Below are positions 39,454 to 48,226 of a stretch of DNA of 57,829 nucleotides, piece by piece. Position numbers and translations under genes: made by a program. The number at the start of each line of letters is the position of its first letter. Within the stretch, counting starts at the first letter, position 1. The notes under the pieces were generated by a model that had not been told where the DNA came from, ran no database searches, and saw only the letters and a program-made list of their open reading frames with translations. The DNA is from Chloroflexota bacterium (lineage in GTDB: Bacteria > Chloroflexota > Anaerolineae > B4-G1): NCBI GenBank assembly GCA_024232355.1, contig JAAEPW010000741.1, positions 1 to 57,829 of the forward strand, given 5' to 3'.

Positions 39454-39762
39454 ATGAGCACGAGACACGATGTACCAATGGACAGCGCCGACCTGGTGGC
39501 CCTTGCGGCGGGCCTCTACCTGGAGCAATGTCCAGAGTCGTCGAAGCGGATCGGCATAGAGGGTGCGGGCGCATTCGTTGATTCGGATGAGCGCACGGCC
39601 CTAATGGATGACGACAAGCGCAAGTGGACCATCATTGCGCTATCGTCCCCCGCAGTAAGGGAAAAGGGCGATGAGTTTGCCGCCCTGGTGCGGGAAACGG
39701 TAGAGCGGGCAATGAAGCAAGACAAGGAGACCGGCGAGAGCAAACGACCGTGGCGCGACTAG
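39454..39762 (+). CDS. Small acidic hypothetical protein
   Basis: 102 residues, ATG preceded by GTGAGGTAAAATT. Helical and charged (DERTALMDDDKRKWTIIALS). The 136-base gap before it holds a GGGTG/CACCC hairpin (39414-39429) and nothing else. No family. Confidence 0.6.
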   Translation: MSTRHDVPMDSADLVALAAGLYLEQCPESSKRIGIEGAGAFVDSDERTALMDDDKRKWTIIALSSPAVREKGDEFAALVRETVERAMKQDKETGESKRPWRD

Positions 39763-40313
39763 CTCGGTTGCTGCCTGGAAATCCAGCGCAACGGACGATT
39801 GCCGCCCTGACACTATTGGCGGCTGTTGGCCTGGGCGCTAACCTGGCATGGCCGTCTGAGGAGTACGGGTACAGGGTCGAGCAAGGGCTACTCGTGGCCC
39901 TGGGGCTGGCGGCGCTGGTGTTTTTTCGGCACAACACCCCGGCGGCGATCCTCTTTTATTGCTCGCTTGCCCACGTGCCAATTTTGATAATGACACGTCA
40001 CCATGCTGGTCAACAGACGAGCGACTTTGATTTCTTGTTGACCCTTCCGATTATTGGTATAGGGGTGGTCGCTGCTTTTGCACAAAGTATCAGGGCAACT
40101 GCATTTTACACCGCCGTTGTCCTGATTACAAGCTGTGCCATCGGGGCAATTTACGACGACGCAGGGGCAGCGGGCGCGCTGTGCATGATCACCGTCATAG
40201 TGGGGGCAATAGGGGTCGTCTGGTGTCATGGAGAGCAATGCCGAAAGGACGCAATCGAGAAACTGCACATAATATCTAGGGGCCTAGATGGTGTACAGGA
40301 GCTTCTACAATGA
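39750..40313 (+). CDS. Multi-span membrane protein
   Basis: 187 residues, GTG start overlapping the previous gene. About five membrane spans (IAALTLLAAVGLGANLAW, GLLVALGLAALVFF, AILFYCSLAHVPILIM, LPIIGIGVVAAF, and ALCMITVIVGAIGVVW). Located among lysis and packaging genes; may help lysis or be a superinfection factor. No family. Confidence 0.65.
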   Translation: MARLARLLPGNPAQRTIAALTLLAAVGLGANLAWPSEEYGYRVEQGLLVALGLAALVFFRHNTPAAILFYCSLAHVPILIMTRHHAGQQTSDFDFLLTLPIIGIGVVAAFAQSIRATAFYTAVVLITSCAIGAIYDDAGAAGALCMITVIVGAIGVVWCHGEQCRKDAIEKLHIISRGLDGVQELLQ

Positions 40314-40720
40314 CGAACGAGGGCAGACGCGCCACAGCCAACAACGCAGACCTGGAACAAAAGATTGACGAATTGCGCGCCGAGCTAGGCGAGGCGCTGG
40401 GCGATCTGCGGGAAGCCGGAAAGACGACCGTTGACATTGCTGAGTTACGGGCCGAGGTAGCGAGTGTCCAAGAGGTGCTGGACGAGGTGCGCGCTGTGCT
40501 GTTGGGCAATGGCGACGGCCTGGTTGTCGTCGTAGACAAGCTAGCGGATAGCCTGGAGCACATGGGCAGACTGTACGAAGAAACACACCGCACTATACAG
40601 CTTTTGAACGATGTCATATCCAGACTTGTTGATAAGCTCGCCATTGAGAAAGTTGCGCGTGACGTTGCCGATTTGTCGCAGTCCATCATGGTGGCCCATC
40701 ATGTAGCACGGACGGGGTGA
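40310..40720 (+). CDS. Coiled-coil protein
   Basis: 136 residues. Heptad-like helix throughout (ADLEQKIDELRAELGEALGD, VASVQEVLDEVRAVLLGN). Four-base overlap with the membrane protein gene, which suggests a pair acting together. No family. Confidence 0.65.
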   Translation: MTNEGRRATANNADLEQKIDELRAELGEALGDLREAGKTTVDIAELRAEVASVQEVLDEVRAVLLGNGDGLVVVVDKLADSLEHMGRLYEETHRTIQLLNDVISRLVDKLAIEKVARDVADLSQSIMVAHHVARTG

Positions 40721-40723
40721 TAA

Positions 40724-40837
40724 GTGAGTGGGGACGACCTGACCCCGCGCGAGCAAGCGGTGCTTCTGGCGCTGGGGCTTTTTGACCTGGCGCTGCTGTT
40801 GCTGGCGCTGGCGGCGTGGGGGACGGGGAGAGAATGA
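40724..40837 (+). CDS. 37-residue single-span membrane peptide
   Basis: GTG start three bases after the previous stop; the stop overlaps the small terminase ATG by four bases. A strongly hydrophobic stretch AVLLALGLFDLALLLLALAA forms one membrane span. The position and overlap support it as a real coupled gene. Confidence 0.55.
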   Translation: MSGDDLTPREQAVLLALGLFDLALLLLALAAWGTGRE

Positions 40838-41343
40838 ACGAGAAGCCGAACCGGGCCGACAGGCTAACAATCCTTCAGTCTGCCTTTTGCCTAGAGTACG
40901 TCAAGGATTTCAATGGAACGAGAGCGGCAGAGCGAGCAGGATATACAGGAAAAGACAATTCCCTTGCAGCAACATCAAGCAGACTATTAAGAACCGATAA
41001 GGTTAAAGCAAGAATAGAGGCCCTTGTCAAAGAAAGGTGCATGGGCGTTGATGAGGCCCTGGCGCGACTGGCTGAGCAAGCCCGCGCAGAGCAGACGCTT
41101 TACCTGGGGAGTGATGGCGCGGTAAACCTTGAGGAACTAATAGCCGGGGGTAGGGCGCACCTGGTCAAGGGGACCAAGTGGGACAAAGAAGGTAGACTCA
41201 TTGTAGAGTTTGCCGATTCTCAAACAGCACTGGATAAAATTCTCAGGGCGGGCGGGGCGTATAAAGACAATCTGGACCTGACCAGCGGCGGCGAACAAAT
41301 CAAATTCGTCGTCGGCGGCGTAGACCTGGAGAAGGACATTTGA
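40834..41343 (+). CDS. terS: Terminase small subunit
   Basis: 169 residues. LTILQSAFCLEYVKDFNGTR, then AAERAGYTGKDNSLAATSSRLLR and KARIEALVKER, is the N-terminal helix-turn-helix of Terminase_2-type small subunits (F...Yl.D.NgT.AA..AGYs...A...asrLL). It recognises the packaging site. C-terminal part is the oligomer/large-subunit contact. The stop overlaps the TTG start of the large subunit. Confidence 0.85.
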   Translation: MNEKPNRADRLTILQSAFCLEYVKDFNGTRAAERAGYTGKDNSLAATSSRLLRTDKVKARIEALVKERCMGVDEALARLAEQARAEQTLYLGSDGAVNLEELIAGGRAHLVKGTKWDKEGRLIVEFADSQTALDKILRAGGAYKDNLDLTSGGEQIKFVVGGVDLEKDI

Positions 41344-42632
41344 CCTACGAGATCCACCAGGGGAGCAACGGCAAGGGCGACTTCCAGTTCTGCGGTACTC
41401 ATGCCGACTGGATACGTTGTCACGATGCCGAGGTCATAAACTGCGGGCCGGCCGATTGCGGCAAGACGGTCAGCGGCGTGATGTACATGCACCTGGTCGC
41501 GTCCAAGTATCCCGGCGAACAACTAGCCATTGTGCGCAAGCAGTATTCGGACCTTGTGGGTACGGTTTGCGTGACATTCAAGCGAGAGGTGCTAGATCGC
41601 TTTCCTTACGTCAAGGTCTACGGCAAGAGCAAGCCACAGCAGTACATTTACCCGAACGGAAGTTGCATCTGGTTGGGCGGCCTCGACAAGCCTGGCAAGA
41701 CCTTGAGCGCAGAACGCGCCATTGTGCTGGCGGTCCAGGCGGGCGAGCTTGCGCTTTCCGAGTGGGAGTTTATGATCCGTATAGCAACCGGACGCGGGCG
41801 GTCACAGTACCCGTGGCCCCGCTTGATGGGCGACATAAACCCCTGGCATCCGACGCATTGGGTAAAGACGAGAGCGAAGGCGGGGAAGCTGACGCTCTTT
41901 AACAGTACCCACAGAGACAACCCGGAACTGTACAATCAGCAAACGGGCGAGATCACCCCAGAGGGAGAGAAGCGCATAGGGCGACTCGACAACTATACCG
42001 GGTCGCGCCTCTTGCGCCTGCGACACGGCAAGTGGGCCGCTCCAGAGGGCGCAATTTACGGGATGTTTGACGAGGATTTGCACAAGTGCCACGCCTTTCC
42101 AATCCCGCCGGCCTGGGGGCGCTTTGCCGGGGTGGACCCGGTAGGCGCATTCGTGGCGGCGGTGTGGATAGCCTACGACCCGCAGGGGCACAAGTTCCAC
42201 GTCTACCGCGAGTATTACGAGCCGTTCGGTATACCGACAAAAAAGCACGCCGCAAATATCATCGAGGCCAGCGCGGGCGACCTGGTAGCCTGGTGGACGT
42301 GTGGGGGGCCAAGCGAGCGCCAGCAGCGCACAGACTATCAAAGCTACGGGCTGCCCGTCGTCAAGCCTGGCATATCTGACCTGTGGGCGGGGATTGATAG
42401 GATTGTCGAGGGGTTAGATAACAACGAAATTGTGATACACGACTCTTGCCCGCGCCTGCTGGATGAGATCGGCGGCTATAGACGCAAGGTAAACCGGGAC
42501 GGCCAGCCGATGGAAAATATGATAGTTGACAAAGATCGGTACCATTTGCTCGACTCCCTGCGCTATGCTCTTGCTGGACCAGAGGCGCGGACAGTAGACG
42601 AAGTGGTACGAATGCCGGTGAGGATTCGATAA
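41340..42632 (+). CDS. terL: Terminase large subunit (ATPase and nuclease)
   Basis: 430 residues, TTG start in the TTGA overlap. Walker A is GPADCGKTVS near residue 36. The nuclease domain starts around FAGVDPVGAFVAAVW (first Asp) near residue 264 and ends with DSLRYAL near 414. It packs DNA into the prohead. Size agrees with HK97/SPP1-type terminases. The stop overlaps the portal ATG. Confidence 0.9.
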   Translation: MTYEIHQGSNGKGDFQFCGTHADWIRCHDAEVINCGPADCGKTVSGVMYMHLVASKYPGEQLAIVRKQYSDLVGTVCVTFKREVLDRFPYVKVYGKSKPQQYIYPNGSCIWLGGLDKPGKTLSAERAIVLAVQAGELALSEWEFMIRIATGRGRSQYPWPRLMGDINPWHPTHWVKTRAKAGKLTLFNSTHRDNPELYNQQTGEITPEGEKRIGRLDNYTGSRLLRLRHGKWAAPEGAIYGMFDEDLHKCHAFPIPPAWGRFAGVDPVGAFVAAVWIAYDPQGHKFHVYREYYEPFGIPTKKHAANIIEASAGDLVAWWTCGGPSERQQRTDYQSYGLPVVKPGISDLWAGIDRIVEGLDNNEIVIHDSCPRLLDEIGGYRRKVNRDGQPMENMIVDKDRYHLLDSLRYALAGPEARTVDEVVRMPVRIR

Positions 42633-44350
42633 TGGGTATTAGAACGCGACTGACCGCCCTCGTTGGCGGCGACGAATTGAGAGAGCGACAAGACGCAATG
42701 GCGCAGACGGTTGCGGCGCTCGCCACTGCTTACGACGCTGGTAAGTATGAATTGCCCCCCGTCGAACTTATGCGCCAGTTGGGCGAGTATGCCAGCACCG
42801 CTGACCTTGATTTCATCATGTCGCTCGCGGGCTGGGAGGGCAACCAACTGCTTGCCGCCAACATTGGGCAAGAGCGGACTTATGCCATTGCCCAGAGTGA
42901 ACACGCCTGGCGACATAGCCCCCTTTATCAGTGGTCGGTGTGGGCCTGGACAAGCAACGGGCTGGGCGAGAGCGTCAAGGTCGTCCCGGTTGACGATACC
43001 GCTAAAGAGACCTGGGACGAATTCTGGAGCGCCGACAGAAATGCCAGCGTCCTGGGACAAGACAAGATTCAGGACGTTAGTGATTGGCTGCTTGTCATGG
43101 GTGACCGCTATCTCGTTTATTTCGCCAGCACGGTAGACGGTGAGGCCACCGTGCGCAACATCGTCCCGTCGCAATTTCCGGGACCGCCCATCACGGACCC
43201 GAACGATGACTCACTGCCCCTATTCTACAAGCGGGTGTGGAAGGACAGCAAGGGTACACAACAGACCCTCTATTATCCAGACTGGGCGGCGTTTTTTGGC
43301 TACCCCGAAAAGCTGGATCAAGAGGGCTTGCTGCCCGTCGGTGCAAAACGAGCAGACCGGCCCGACGGCGAGGTGATTGGAAACGAGTCTCCTGGTACGG
43401 TTGCCGTAATCCAGCACATCGCCTTCAATCGAAAAAACGAGAGCGACCTGCGCGGCTGGCCTCTGGGGACCGTGGGCCTGCCATACGAGCGGGCGCATGA
43501 AGAGTTCGTGCGGGGACGCCTGGCTGTGTCGGCGGCCAAGCAGCTTTTTGTCAGGCGCAAGGTGACTGACGCGGGCAGTCGAGGACTCGCCAGCATCAAA
43601 TCTACATTACAGAGCAGCCTGGCTACCAGCGGATACTTTGACACGAACCCCGCGCCCGCTCCTGGTGGCACAGAACTTGACAACAAAGCCATCACAACCA
43701 CCGACCTGCCCATGACCACCGGGGCATCCGACGCCAAAGTGGACAACGATATGTTTGCATGGATGGCTCTGTTGGGCACTGGCATGTTGCCCACCTCGGC
43801 GGGCCTGGACACATCGCGCTGGGCCACAGCGTTGACGATGGACAAAAACCAGGCTATGCTATGGTCGCGTTACAAGAGTTTTATGGGGCAACAGTTCAAA
43901 AATACAGTCAAGATTGTGTTGTCGTTTCGCGAGAAATATGGGGGGCAGACCTACGCTGATAAAAGCGCGACCGTCGTTATTGACACGCTCTCTATTGTGG
44001 ACTTCCCGCCCGTTGTCGAGGCCTTGGCTAAAATGTTTGAAGGGGCACTGACTCCCCTCGTGGAGATCGGCGTTATGCCCATCGAGAAAGCGCAGGGGAT
44101 TGCGGCGGCGGCGTGGCTGATTTTGCTCCAGGCGCTAGGGGTGGAGAATGCCGAAAAGCTCTCGACGTTCGGGGACGATGGGGGGCAAGGCGACGGGGGC
44201 CAGGACGATAGCGAGAGCCAGAACACTACAGAGCAACGACTGACGGAGTTTATGGCGCAAGTCCAGGCACAAGGCGATGCGGCGCTAGGACGGGCAGCGC
44301 GGGCGCTAGAGGATGCGGTGAAAGAGTTGGGCGGCTTGCCCATTGAGTGA
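42632..44350 (+). CDS. Portal protein
   Basis: 572 residues, following the terminase. YAIAQSEHAWRHSPLYQWSV, VSDWLLVMGDRYLVYF, KRVWKDSKGTQQTLYYPDW and the long C-terminal helix (residues 500-565, acidic, QGDGGQDDSES) fit the wing-stem-crown layout of phage portals. It forms the dodecameric DNA channel at one capsid vertex. No sequence motif is invariant, so the call depends on pattern and order. Confidence 0.8.
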   Translation: MGIRTRLTALVGGDELRERQDAMAQTVAALATAYDAGKYELPPVELMRQLGEYASTADLDFIMSLAGWEGNQLLAANIGQERTYAIAQSEHAWRHSPLYQWSVWAWTSNGLGESVKVVPVDDTAKETWDEFWSADRNASVLGQDKIQDVSDWLLVMGDRYLVYFASTVDGEATVRNIVPSQFPGPPITDPNDDSLPLFYKRVWKDSKGTQQTLYYPDWAAFFGYPEKLDQEGLLPVGAKRADRPDGEVIGNESPGTVAVIQHIAFNRKNESDLRGWPLGTVGLPYERAHEEFVRGRLAVSAAKQLFVRRKVTDAGSRGLASIKSTLQSSLATSGYFDTNPAPAPGGTELDNKAITTTDLPMTTGASDAKVDNDMFAWMALLGTGMLPTSAGLDTSRWATALTMDKNQAMLWSRYKSFMGQQFKNTVKIVLSFREKYGGQTYADKSATVVIDTLSIVDFPPVVEALAKMFEGALTPLVEIGVMPIEKAQGIAAAAWLILLQALGVENAEKLSTFGDDGGQGDGGQDDSESQNTTEQRLTEFMAQVQAQGDAALGRAARALEDAVKELGGLPIE

Positions 44351-44371
44351 CGGTCAATTAGAGGGGGTAGT

Positions 44372-44800
44372 ATGAACGACGTATCGTATGGCGTATGGGA
44401 TACTCAACTAAAACGATGGCGAAGAAATGAAAACCTGGACTTGATTGTTTGCACGGACAGGGTTGGGGTTGCCCATGCGGCGTGCCGCTCGCTTAACCTC
44501 GCGCAACAGGAGCCAGTCGAGACGCTGGCCCGCTGGCAACCCCGAATCATAAGCCCGGACGGACTACCGGCGTCGTTGCCCGACAAAAGCCTCGCGCTTC
44601 CAACACACGCCAAGCTAGGGGGGGGATGGGTGTCTTGTCCCCTTTGCGACCACCCAATGAAAAACATGTCTGTAACAATCATGCAATGTATAAACTGCAT
44701 GTGCCCCCTTGACGGCATAGCATTTTACAGGCCACTCGTTGAGCTAGTGCCAGTAGTGCCGGGCGATAGGTTGCCCGGTGGTGAGGAGGGCAAGCAATGA
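44372..44800 (+). CDS. Zinc-knuckle protein between portal and MuF (copy A)
   Basis: 142 residues, ribosome site GAGGGGGTAG. Starts VSYGVWDTQLKRW and has CPLCDHPM with CINCMC. Clearly a tandem paralogue of the next gene: shared VSYG-WDT, AC-LN, RWQ-RII and CP-C. Tandem small genes between portal and head morphogenesis protein are unusual. Function unknown. Confidence 0.7.
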   Translation: MNDVSYGVWDTQLKRWRRNENLDLIVCTDRVGVAHAACRSLNLAQQEPVETLARWQPRIISPDGLPASLPDKSLALPTHAKLGGGWVSCPLCDHPMKNMSVTIMQCINCMCPLDGIAFYRPLVELVPVVPGDRLPGGEEGKQ

Positions 44801-45201
44801 GTGAAGTATCATACGGCGCGTGGGATACTGAAAAACAGCAATGGTGGAATGCAGGGAGCGGCCCTGTCTATGTGTCTGATTTTCTTTTGGTGCAAGCCGC
44901 CTGCCAAGCTCTAAATAGTTGGTGGCGCGATGTAGAGATTTTAGGCGAGGATTCTCCAGGCCGTTGGCAGTCTCGAATTATAGACGATGATGACCTGCCG
45001 AAGCCCGTGCCCAGCGACAGCGACACACTCCCAAAGCGCACCAGGCTATTGAGAGCAGGAGCGCGCTGCCCCGTTTGTAAGAGCGGGGTAATAATAGAAA
45101 CTGAGGCGCTTGGGCAGTGTATTGATGACAAGTGTTCTGTTTGTGAGTCGGCGAACTACCAACTTTTTATTGAACTGATGTCAGTCGAGGGGGCCAAGTG
45201 A
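44797..45201 (+). CDS. Zinc-knuckle protein between portal and MuF (copy B)
   Basis: 134 residues, overlapping copy A by four bases. VSYGAWDTEKQQW, VQAACQALNSWW, GRWQSRIIDDDDLP and CPVCKSG with CSVC follow copy A at the same places. The duplication is old, since the DNA has diverged. Four-base overlap with the MuF gene. Confidence 0.7.
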   Translation: MSEVSYGAWDTEKQQWWNAGSGPVYVSDFLLVQAACQALNSWWRDVEILGEDSPGRWQSRIIDDDDLPKPVPSDSDTLPKRTRLLRAGARCPVCKSGVIIETEALGQCIDDKCSVCESANYQLFIELMSVEGAK

Positions 45202-45968
45202 GTAAACAAGCCGCCCTCACCATCCTCTCCGACGCCCTTGACGACCTGCGCGACATCGCCAGCTTTGACCCCGCGCCCATCACTTGCTACTGGTTGGACG
45301 ATGACGGCGCGCTGTGCCAGGAGACGACAGAGTACACGGGGGCCGTCGAGCTATCCGAGGGCAGCGCCGCAGCCGGGGCCGCTCTCTATGCCAAGATCAT
45401 CCGGGGTATAGCGCGCCACGTCTGGCAGGGGAAGCCGGTTGACGCCTTGCAACTGATGTGGAACGCCGTAAGCATCGGCTTGAACGACGCTTGGAATCAA
45501 GGCGCGAGGGCCTGCGGGATTGCACCCGATGAATTGACGCTAGACGAGCAGATACGCCGCGACATGCTCATAGTCCAGCAGCGCCAGTACATCCCTGAGT
45601 TCCTGGCGTGGGTGAACGTCCATCGGCGCGACGGGCCAGACAAGCTGTTCTGGCGGCAAATTCTGCCCCGAACACGCTCCTGGGCCAATGCCTGGAATCG
45701 CGCCTACAACGAAGCGCGGGTGCGGGCGTGCGGAAATCAGAAGCTCATGTGGGTGCTACACGGTCGCCATGCAACGAAAGTACCGTGTGTGGATTGCAAG
45801 GGGCTGAACCGGCGTGTCTACCGGGCAAGTATCTGGTCAAAGTACAACATTTATCCGCAACAGCCGCTATTGGCCTGCAAGGGGTATAACTGCGGTTGCG
45901 CGTTCCGGTCCGTGGGACCAGATGCGAACGTAACGCCCGGCAAGCCACCGAGGCTGGCGGGGCAGTAG
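45198..45968 (+). CDS. MuF-like head morphogenesis (minor capsid) protein
   Basis: 256 residues, GTG start. The C-terminal third, VPCVDCKGLNRRVYRASIW, then YPQQPLLACKGYNCGCAFRSV, is the CxxC...C.C signature of Mu F / SPP1 gp7 proteins, in place of the usual C-x-x-C-x-x-x-x-G. It binds the portal and takes part in head assembly or ejection. No toxin domain is fused to it. Confidence 0.8.
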   Translation: MSKQAALTILSDALDDLRDIASFDPAPITCYWLDDDGALCQETTEYTGAVELSEGSAAAGAALYAKIIRGIARHVWQGKPVDALQLMWNAVSIGLNDAWNQGARACGIAPDELTLDEQIRRDMLIVQQRQYIPEFLAWVNVHRRDGPDKLFWRQILPRTRSWANAWNRAYNEARVRACGNQKLMWVLHGRHATKVPCVDCKGLNRRVYRASIWSKYNIYPQQPLLACKGYNCGCAFRSVGPDANVTPGKPPRLAGQ

Positions 45969-45980
45969 AGGGGGTCAAAG

Positions 45981-46217
45981 ATGAAACTAATTTATAAGGG
46001 AAAGTTCACATCTGGATATTACAACGAGATGGAAGCCGGTTGTCCCGTTTTCATTGACGATGAACCGTTATCCGATCTTGTAAAAGAAATGTTACAAAGT
46101 CATAATCTGGATAGCGATTTCTGCGATAGTGGTTCTTATCCCAACGAGAAACCGTCCGATAACCCCCTGATTGGGGAATCGGTGACGCTGACGATAGAGA
46201 TAGAGGGGGTCAAGTGA
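45981..46217 (+). CDS. Small hypothetical protein (accessory run)
   Basis: 78 residues, ribosome site AGAGGGGGT. Beta start (MKLIYKGKFTSGYYNEMEAG), acidic middle. First of a run of about 15 small genes that separates portal/MuF from the capsid genes. Overlaps the next gene by four bases. No family. Confidence 0.6.
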   Translation: MKLIYKGKFTSGYYNEMEAGCPVFIDDEPLSDLVKEMLQSHNLDSDFCDSGSYPNEKPSDNPLIGESVTLTIEIEGVK

Positions 46218-46573
46218 CACAAGCAAAACAAAAGCTCCACCTGCTTTACTCAATTTTCGGCGCGGTGCGCTGGTTTCATCTATTCGATGACGACGTACTG
46301 AAATGCTATCACGACGAAATACACCCCCTGTTGCGCGAGGCAGAAATAGCCCACGGCGCAACAGAGCACCTGTCAATTTGCGTGGGTTGCAAGGGGCTAC
46401 ACGACGCACCTGTGCTTTACGAGGGGTTCGGGATTCACGATAGAGCAGAATGCAGAGCCGCCGTTGACAAAATGCGCGAGGATGCGCAGCCCTTGACGAT
46501 TGAGGAAATCAAGAGACTGGCGCAAGAGATACGCGAGGGGGTCCAATGCCAATCAACGAATATAAATGTCTAA
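46214..46573 (+). CDS. Small hypothetical protein (accessory run)
   Basis: 119 residues, GTG start after AGAGGGGGTCAA. Contains HLSICVGCKGLHD, HDRAECRAAVDKMRED and a helical tail. Overlaps the following zinc ribbon gene by 28 bases. No family. Confidence 0.55.
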   Translation: MTQAKQKLHLLYSIFGAVRWFHLFDDDVLKCYHDEIHPLLREAEIAHGATEHLSICVGCKGLHDAPVLYEGFGIHDRAECRAAVDKMREDAQPLTIEEIKRLAQEIREGVQCQSTNINV

Positions 46574-46788
46574 CCTGTGAACGCAAGATCGAGTATGCGC
46601 GCCGCTTCAGCGAACCTCAGCCCGTCAAGTGTGACGACTGCGGGGGCCAGTTGCGCCAGGTGTATCATCCGCTCGCGTTCAGGATGCGCAGGGGGCGGGG
46701 CTACTCGTTGCCGGCGTCGAGCGGGCCAGAGCGCCACCAGTCGGCGTTGATTGGAGAAGATGAGCTAGAGGGGGCAACAAATGTCTAA
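46546..46788 (+). CDS. FmdB-type zinc ribbon protein
   Basis: 80 residues. INEYKCLTCERKIEYARRFS, then KCDDCGGQLRQVY, matches the FmdB family putative regulatory zinc ribbon (YEY.C..CG..FE......P..C..CGG...R). GAGGGGGTCC precedes the ATG. Probably a structural zinc ribbon; the physiological role is unknown. Confidence 0.75.
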   Translation: MPINEYKCLTCERKIEYARRFSEPQPVKCDDCGGQLRQVYHPLAFRMRRGRGYSLPASSGPERHQSALIGEDELEGATNV

Positions 46789-47173
46789 AATAATCGCAAC
46801 CTTTGACGGGCTGCAAATCAGGATAGAGGGAGCCGAGAAGGTGACGCCTCATCAGTTATGGATTGCGAGTCGCTACTTAAACAGTGCGTATTCAGAGCGG
46901 CGACACATAAACGGCGAGGACACTATTGCAGAGATTCATTTTTGTGGGTTTGCCCCTGCGCTCTATGTAACCGCCAGCATTGAGCATGAGCACCTGCTCG
47001 CCCTCGCCGCCGAGTTCGCAATGGCCGCGCAGGCCATATTCAGCAACCAGCAAATCCAGGCAGTGGTTCAAGCTACGGTGCAAATGACGCTTCGGGCGAT
47101 AGCGCAACAAGCCGAGGATCAACAGATAATGGCACGGGTGTCAAAGAGTGGTTTGGTTATACCGAATCATTGA
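46781..47173 (+). CDS. Hypothetical protein (accessory run)
   Basis: 130 residues. Beta start (IIATFDGLQIRIEGAEKVTP), central helix, Gln-rich C-terminus (SNQQIQAVVQATVQMTLRAI). GAGGGGGCAAC precedes the ATG. No family. Confidence 0.6.
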   Translation: MSKIIATFDGLQIRIEGAEKVTPHQLWIASRYLNSAYSERRHINGEDTIAEIHFCGFAPALYVTASIEHEHLLALAAEFAMAAQAIFSNQQIQAVVQATVQMTLRAIAQQAEDQQIMARVSKSGLVIPNH

Positions 47174-47184
47174 GGGGGTAAACG

Positions 47185-47580
47185 ATGAAAGCAGGATGCG
47201 AGCTTGACGCAAAGATAGCGGGGCTGATGGGGTGGACATCTGCCACAGAGGATTGCGGTTACGGACCTGTCAAGCTGTGGCTTGACGAGCACGGAGATTG
47301 CATAGCATCTCAAGAGAATTGGGGACCAGCTACAGACATAACCTGTGTTCGGTGGTCGCCCTCAGAGGATGAAGGACATGCCGGGCTTGTCCTCGACTAT
47401 CTTGCTGCCAGGGGGTATGCCCCTGGCGTGTTCACAGATCTCAAAGACAGGCGGGGGGATTCGGTGGCATGTGTACTTGTTAAAGGGCCTGGCGAGGTAT
47501 TGAGGACCGAAGCCGACACGCGCCCCCTGGCAATCTGTCTGGCGGCGCTAGAGGCAGTGGAGAGGTGGGGCGAGCAATGA
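47185..47580 (+). CDS. Phage ABA-sandwich-like protein, copy A
   Basis: 131 residues. Starts KAGCELDAKIAGLMGWT and ends ADTRPLAICLAALEAVERWG. The pattern [LD]-x-x-[IV]-x-x-x-MGW at the start and PLAIC-AAL at the end is that of the phage ABA sandwich domain family, which is common in phages and has no known function. Overlaps its paralogue by four bases. Ribosome site TGAGGGGGT. Confidence 0.8.
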   Translation: MKAGCELDAKIAGLMGWTSATEDCGYGPVKLWLDEHGDCIASQENWGPATDITCVRWSPSEDEGHAGLVLDYLAARGYAPGVFTDLKDRRGDSVACVLVKGPGEVLRTEADTRPLAICLAALEAVERWGEQ

Positions 47581-47942
47581 AAGCAGGACACGAGCTTGAC
47601 GCAAGGGTGGCCGCATTGATGGGGTGGAAACAAGTGACCCCTGATACTTGGGTCAACGGGAGACTTTTATACCAGACGCGCCCACTTGATGAGATTGACG
47701 ACATGGCCCTAGATTTTGGGCCTTCTGATTGTGAGGACGACGCCGGTCTCGTCCTCAACCGCCTTGCCGCGCAGGGCTACATGATTACCGTTTACTATGG
47801 CCGCTATCGCGATGAGGGGATCAAGGCCCGCTGTTGTGTCCTGCGCCCCCGCGATATTGACAGGGTGGACGCCGTGGCCGACACGCGACCACTGGCGATT
47901 TGCAAGGCCGCGCTGATAGCGGCGGAGAGGTGGGGCAAATGA
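47577..47942 (+). CDS. Phage ABA-sandwich-like protein, copy B
   Basis: 121 residues from the ATG at 47577. KAGHELDARVAALMGWK and ADTRPLAICKAALIAAERWG match copy A at both ends, while the middles differ. A tandem duplication after which the central part diverged, as would be expected if the middle faces a variable target. Confidence 0.8.
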   Translation: MKAGHELDARVAALMGWKQVTPDTWVNGRLLYQTRPLDEIDDMALDFGPSDCEDDAGLVLNRLAAQGYMITVYYGRYRDEGIKARCCVLRPRDIDRVDAVADTRPLAICKAALIAAERWGK

Positions 47943-48226
47943 ACGCCAATACAATCCGTAAGGCCGAAATCTTACAGGTGGGCGTTGTGGAAAATGGGCG
48001 GGCTGCCGATTGGATCTTTGACGGCAAGGGCGCTGTTCCTGGGATAGAGATACGGGGCAGCCAGACATACTACGGCGGCTACACGATAGAGGAACTAGAT
48101 GAGATTTCAATGGCCTATTTGGTTGAGCGATATGGCGGCGGTTTGCTGGCGCTTATAAAAGAATTCGAAATCGTTGGGGAGAAATTTGGGATCATTGAAG
48201 GGGTGGGCGATGAACCTACTAATTGA
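47939..48226 (+). CDS. Small hypothetical protein (accessory run)
   Basis: 95 residues from the ATG at 47939. Contains WIFDGKGAVPGIEIRGSQTY and YLVERYGGGLLALIKEFEIV. Overlaps by four bases with the previous gene and 17 with the next. No family. Confidence 0.55.
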   Translation: MNANTIRKAEILQVGVVENGRAADWIFDGKGAVPGIEIRGSQTYYGGYTIEELDEISMAYLVERYGGGLLALIKEFEIVGEKFGIIEGVGDEPTN

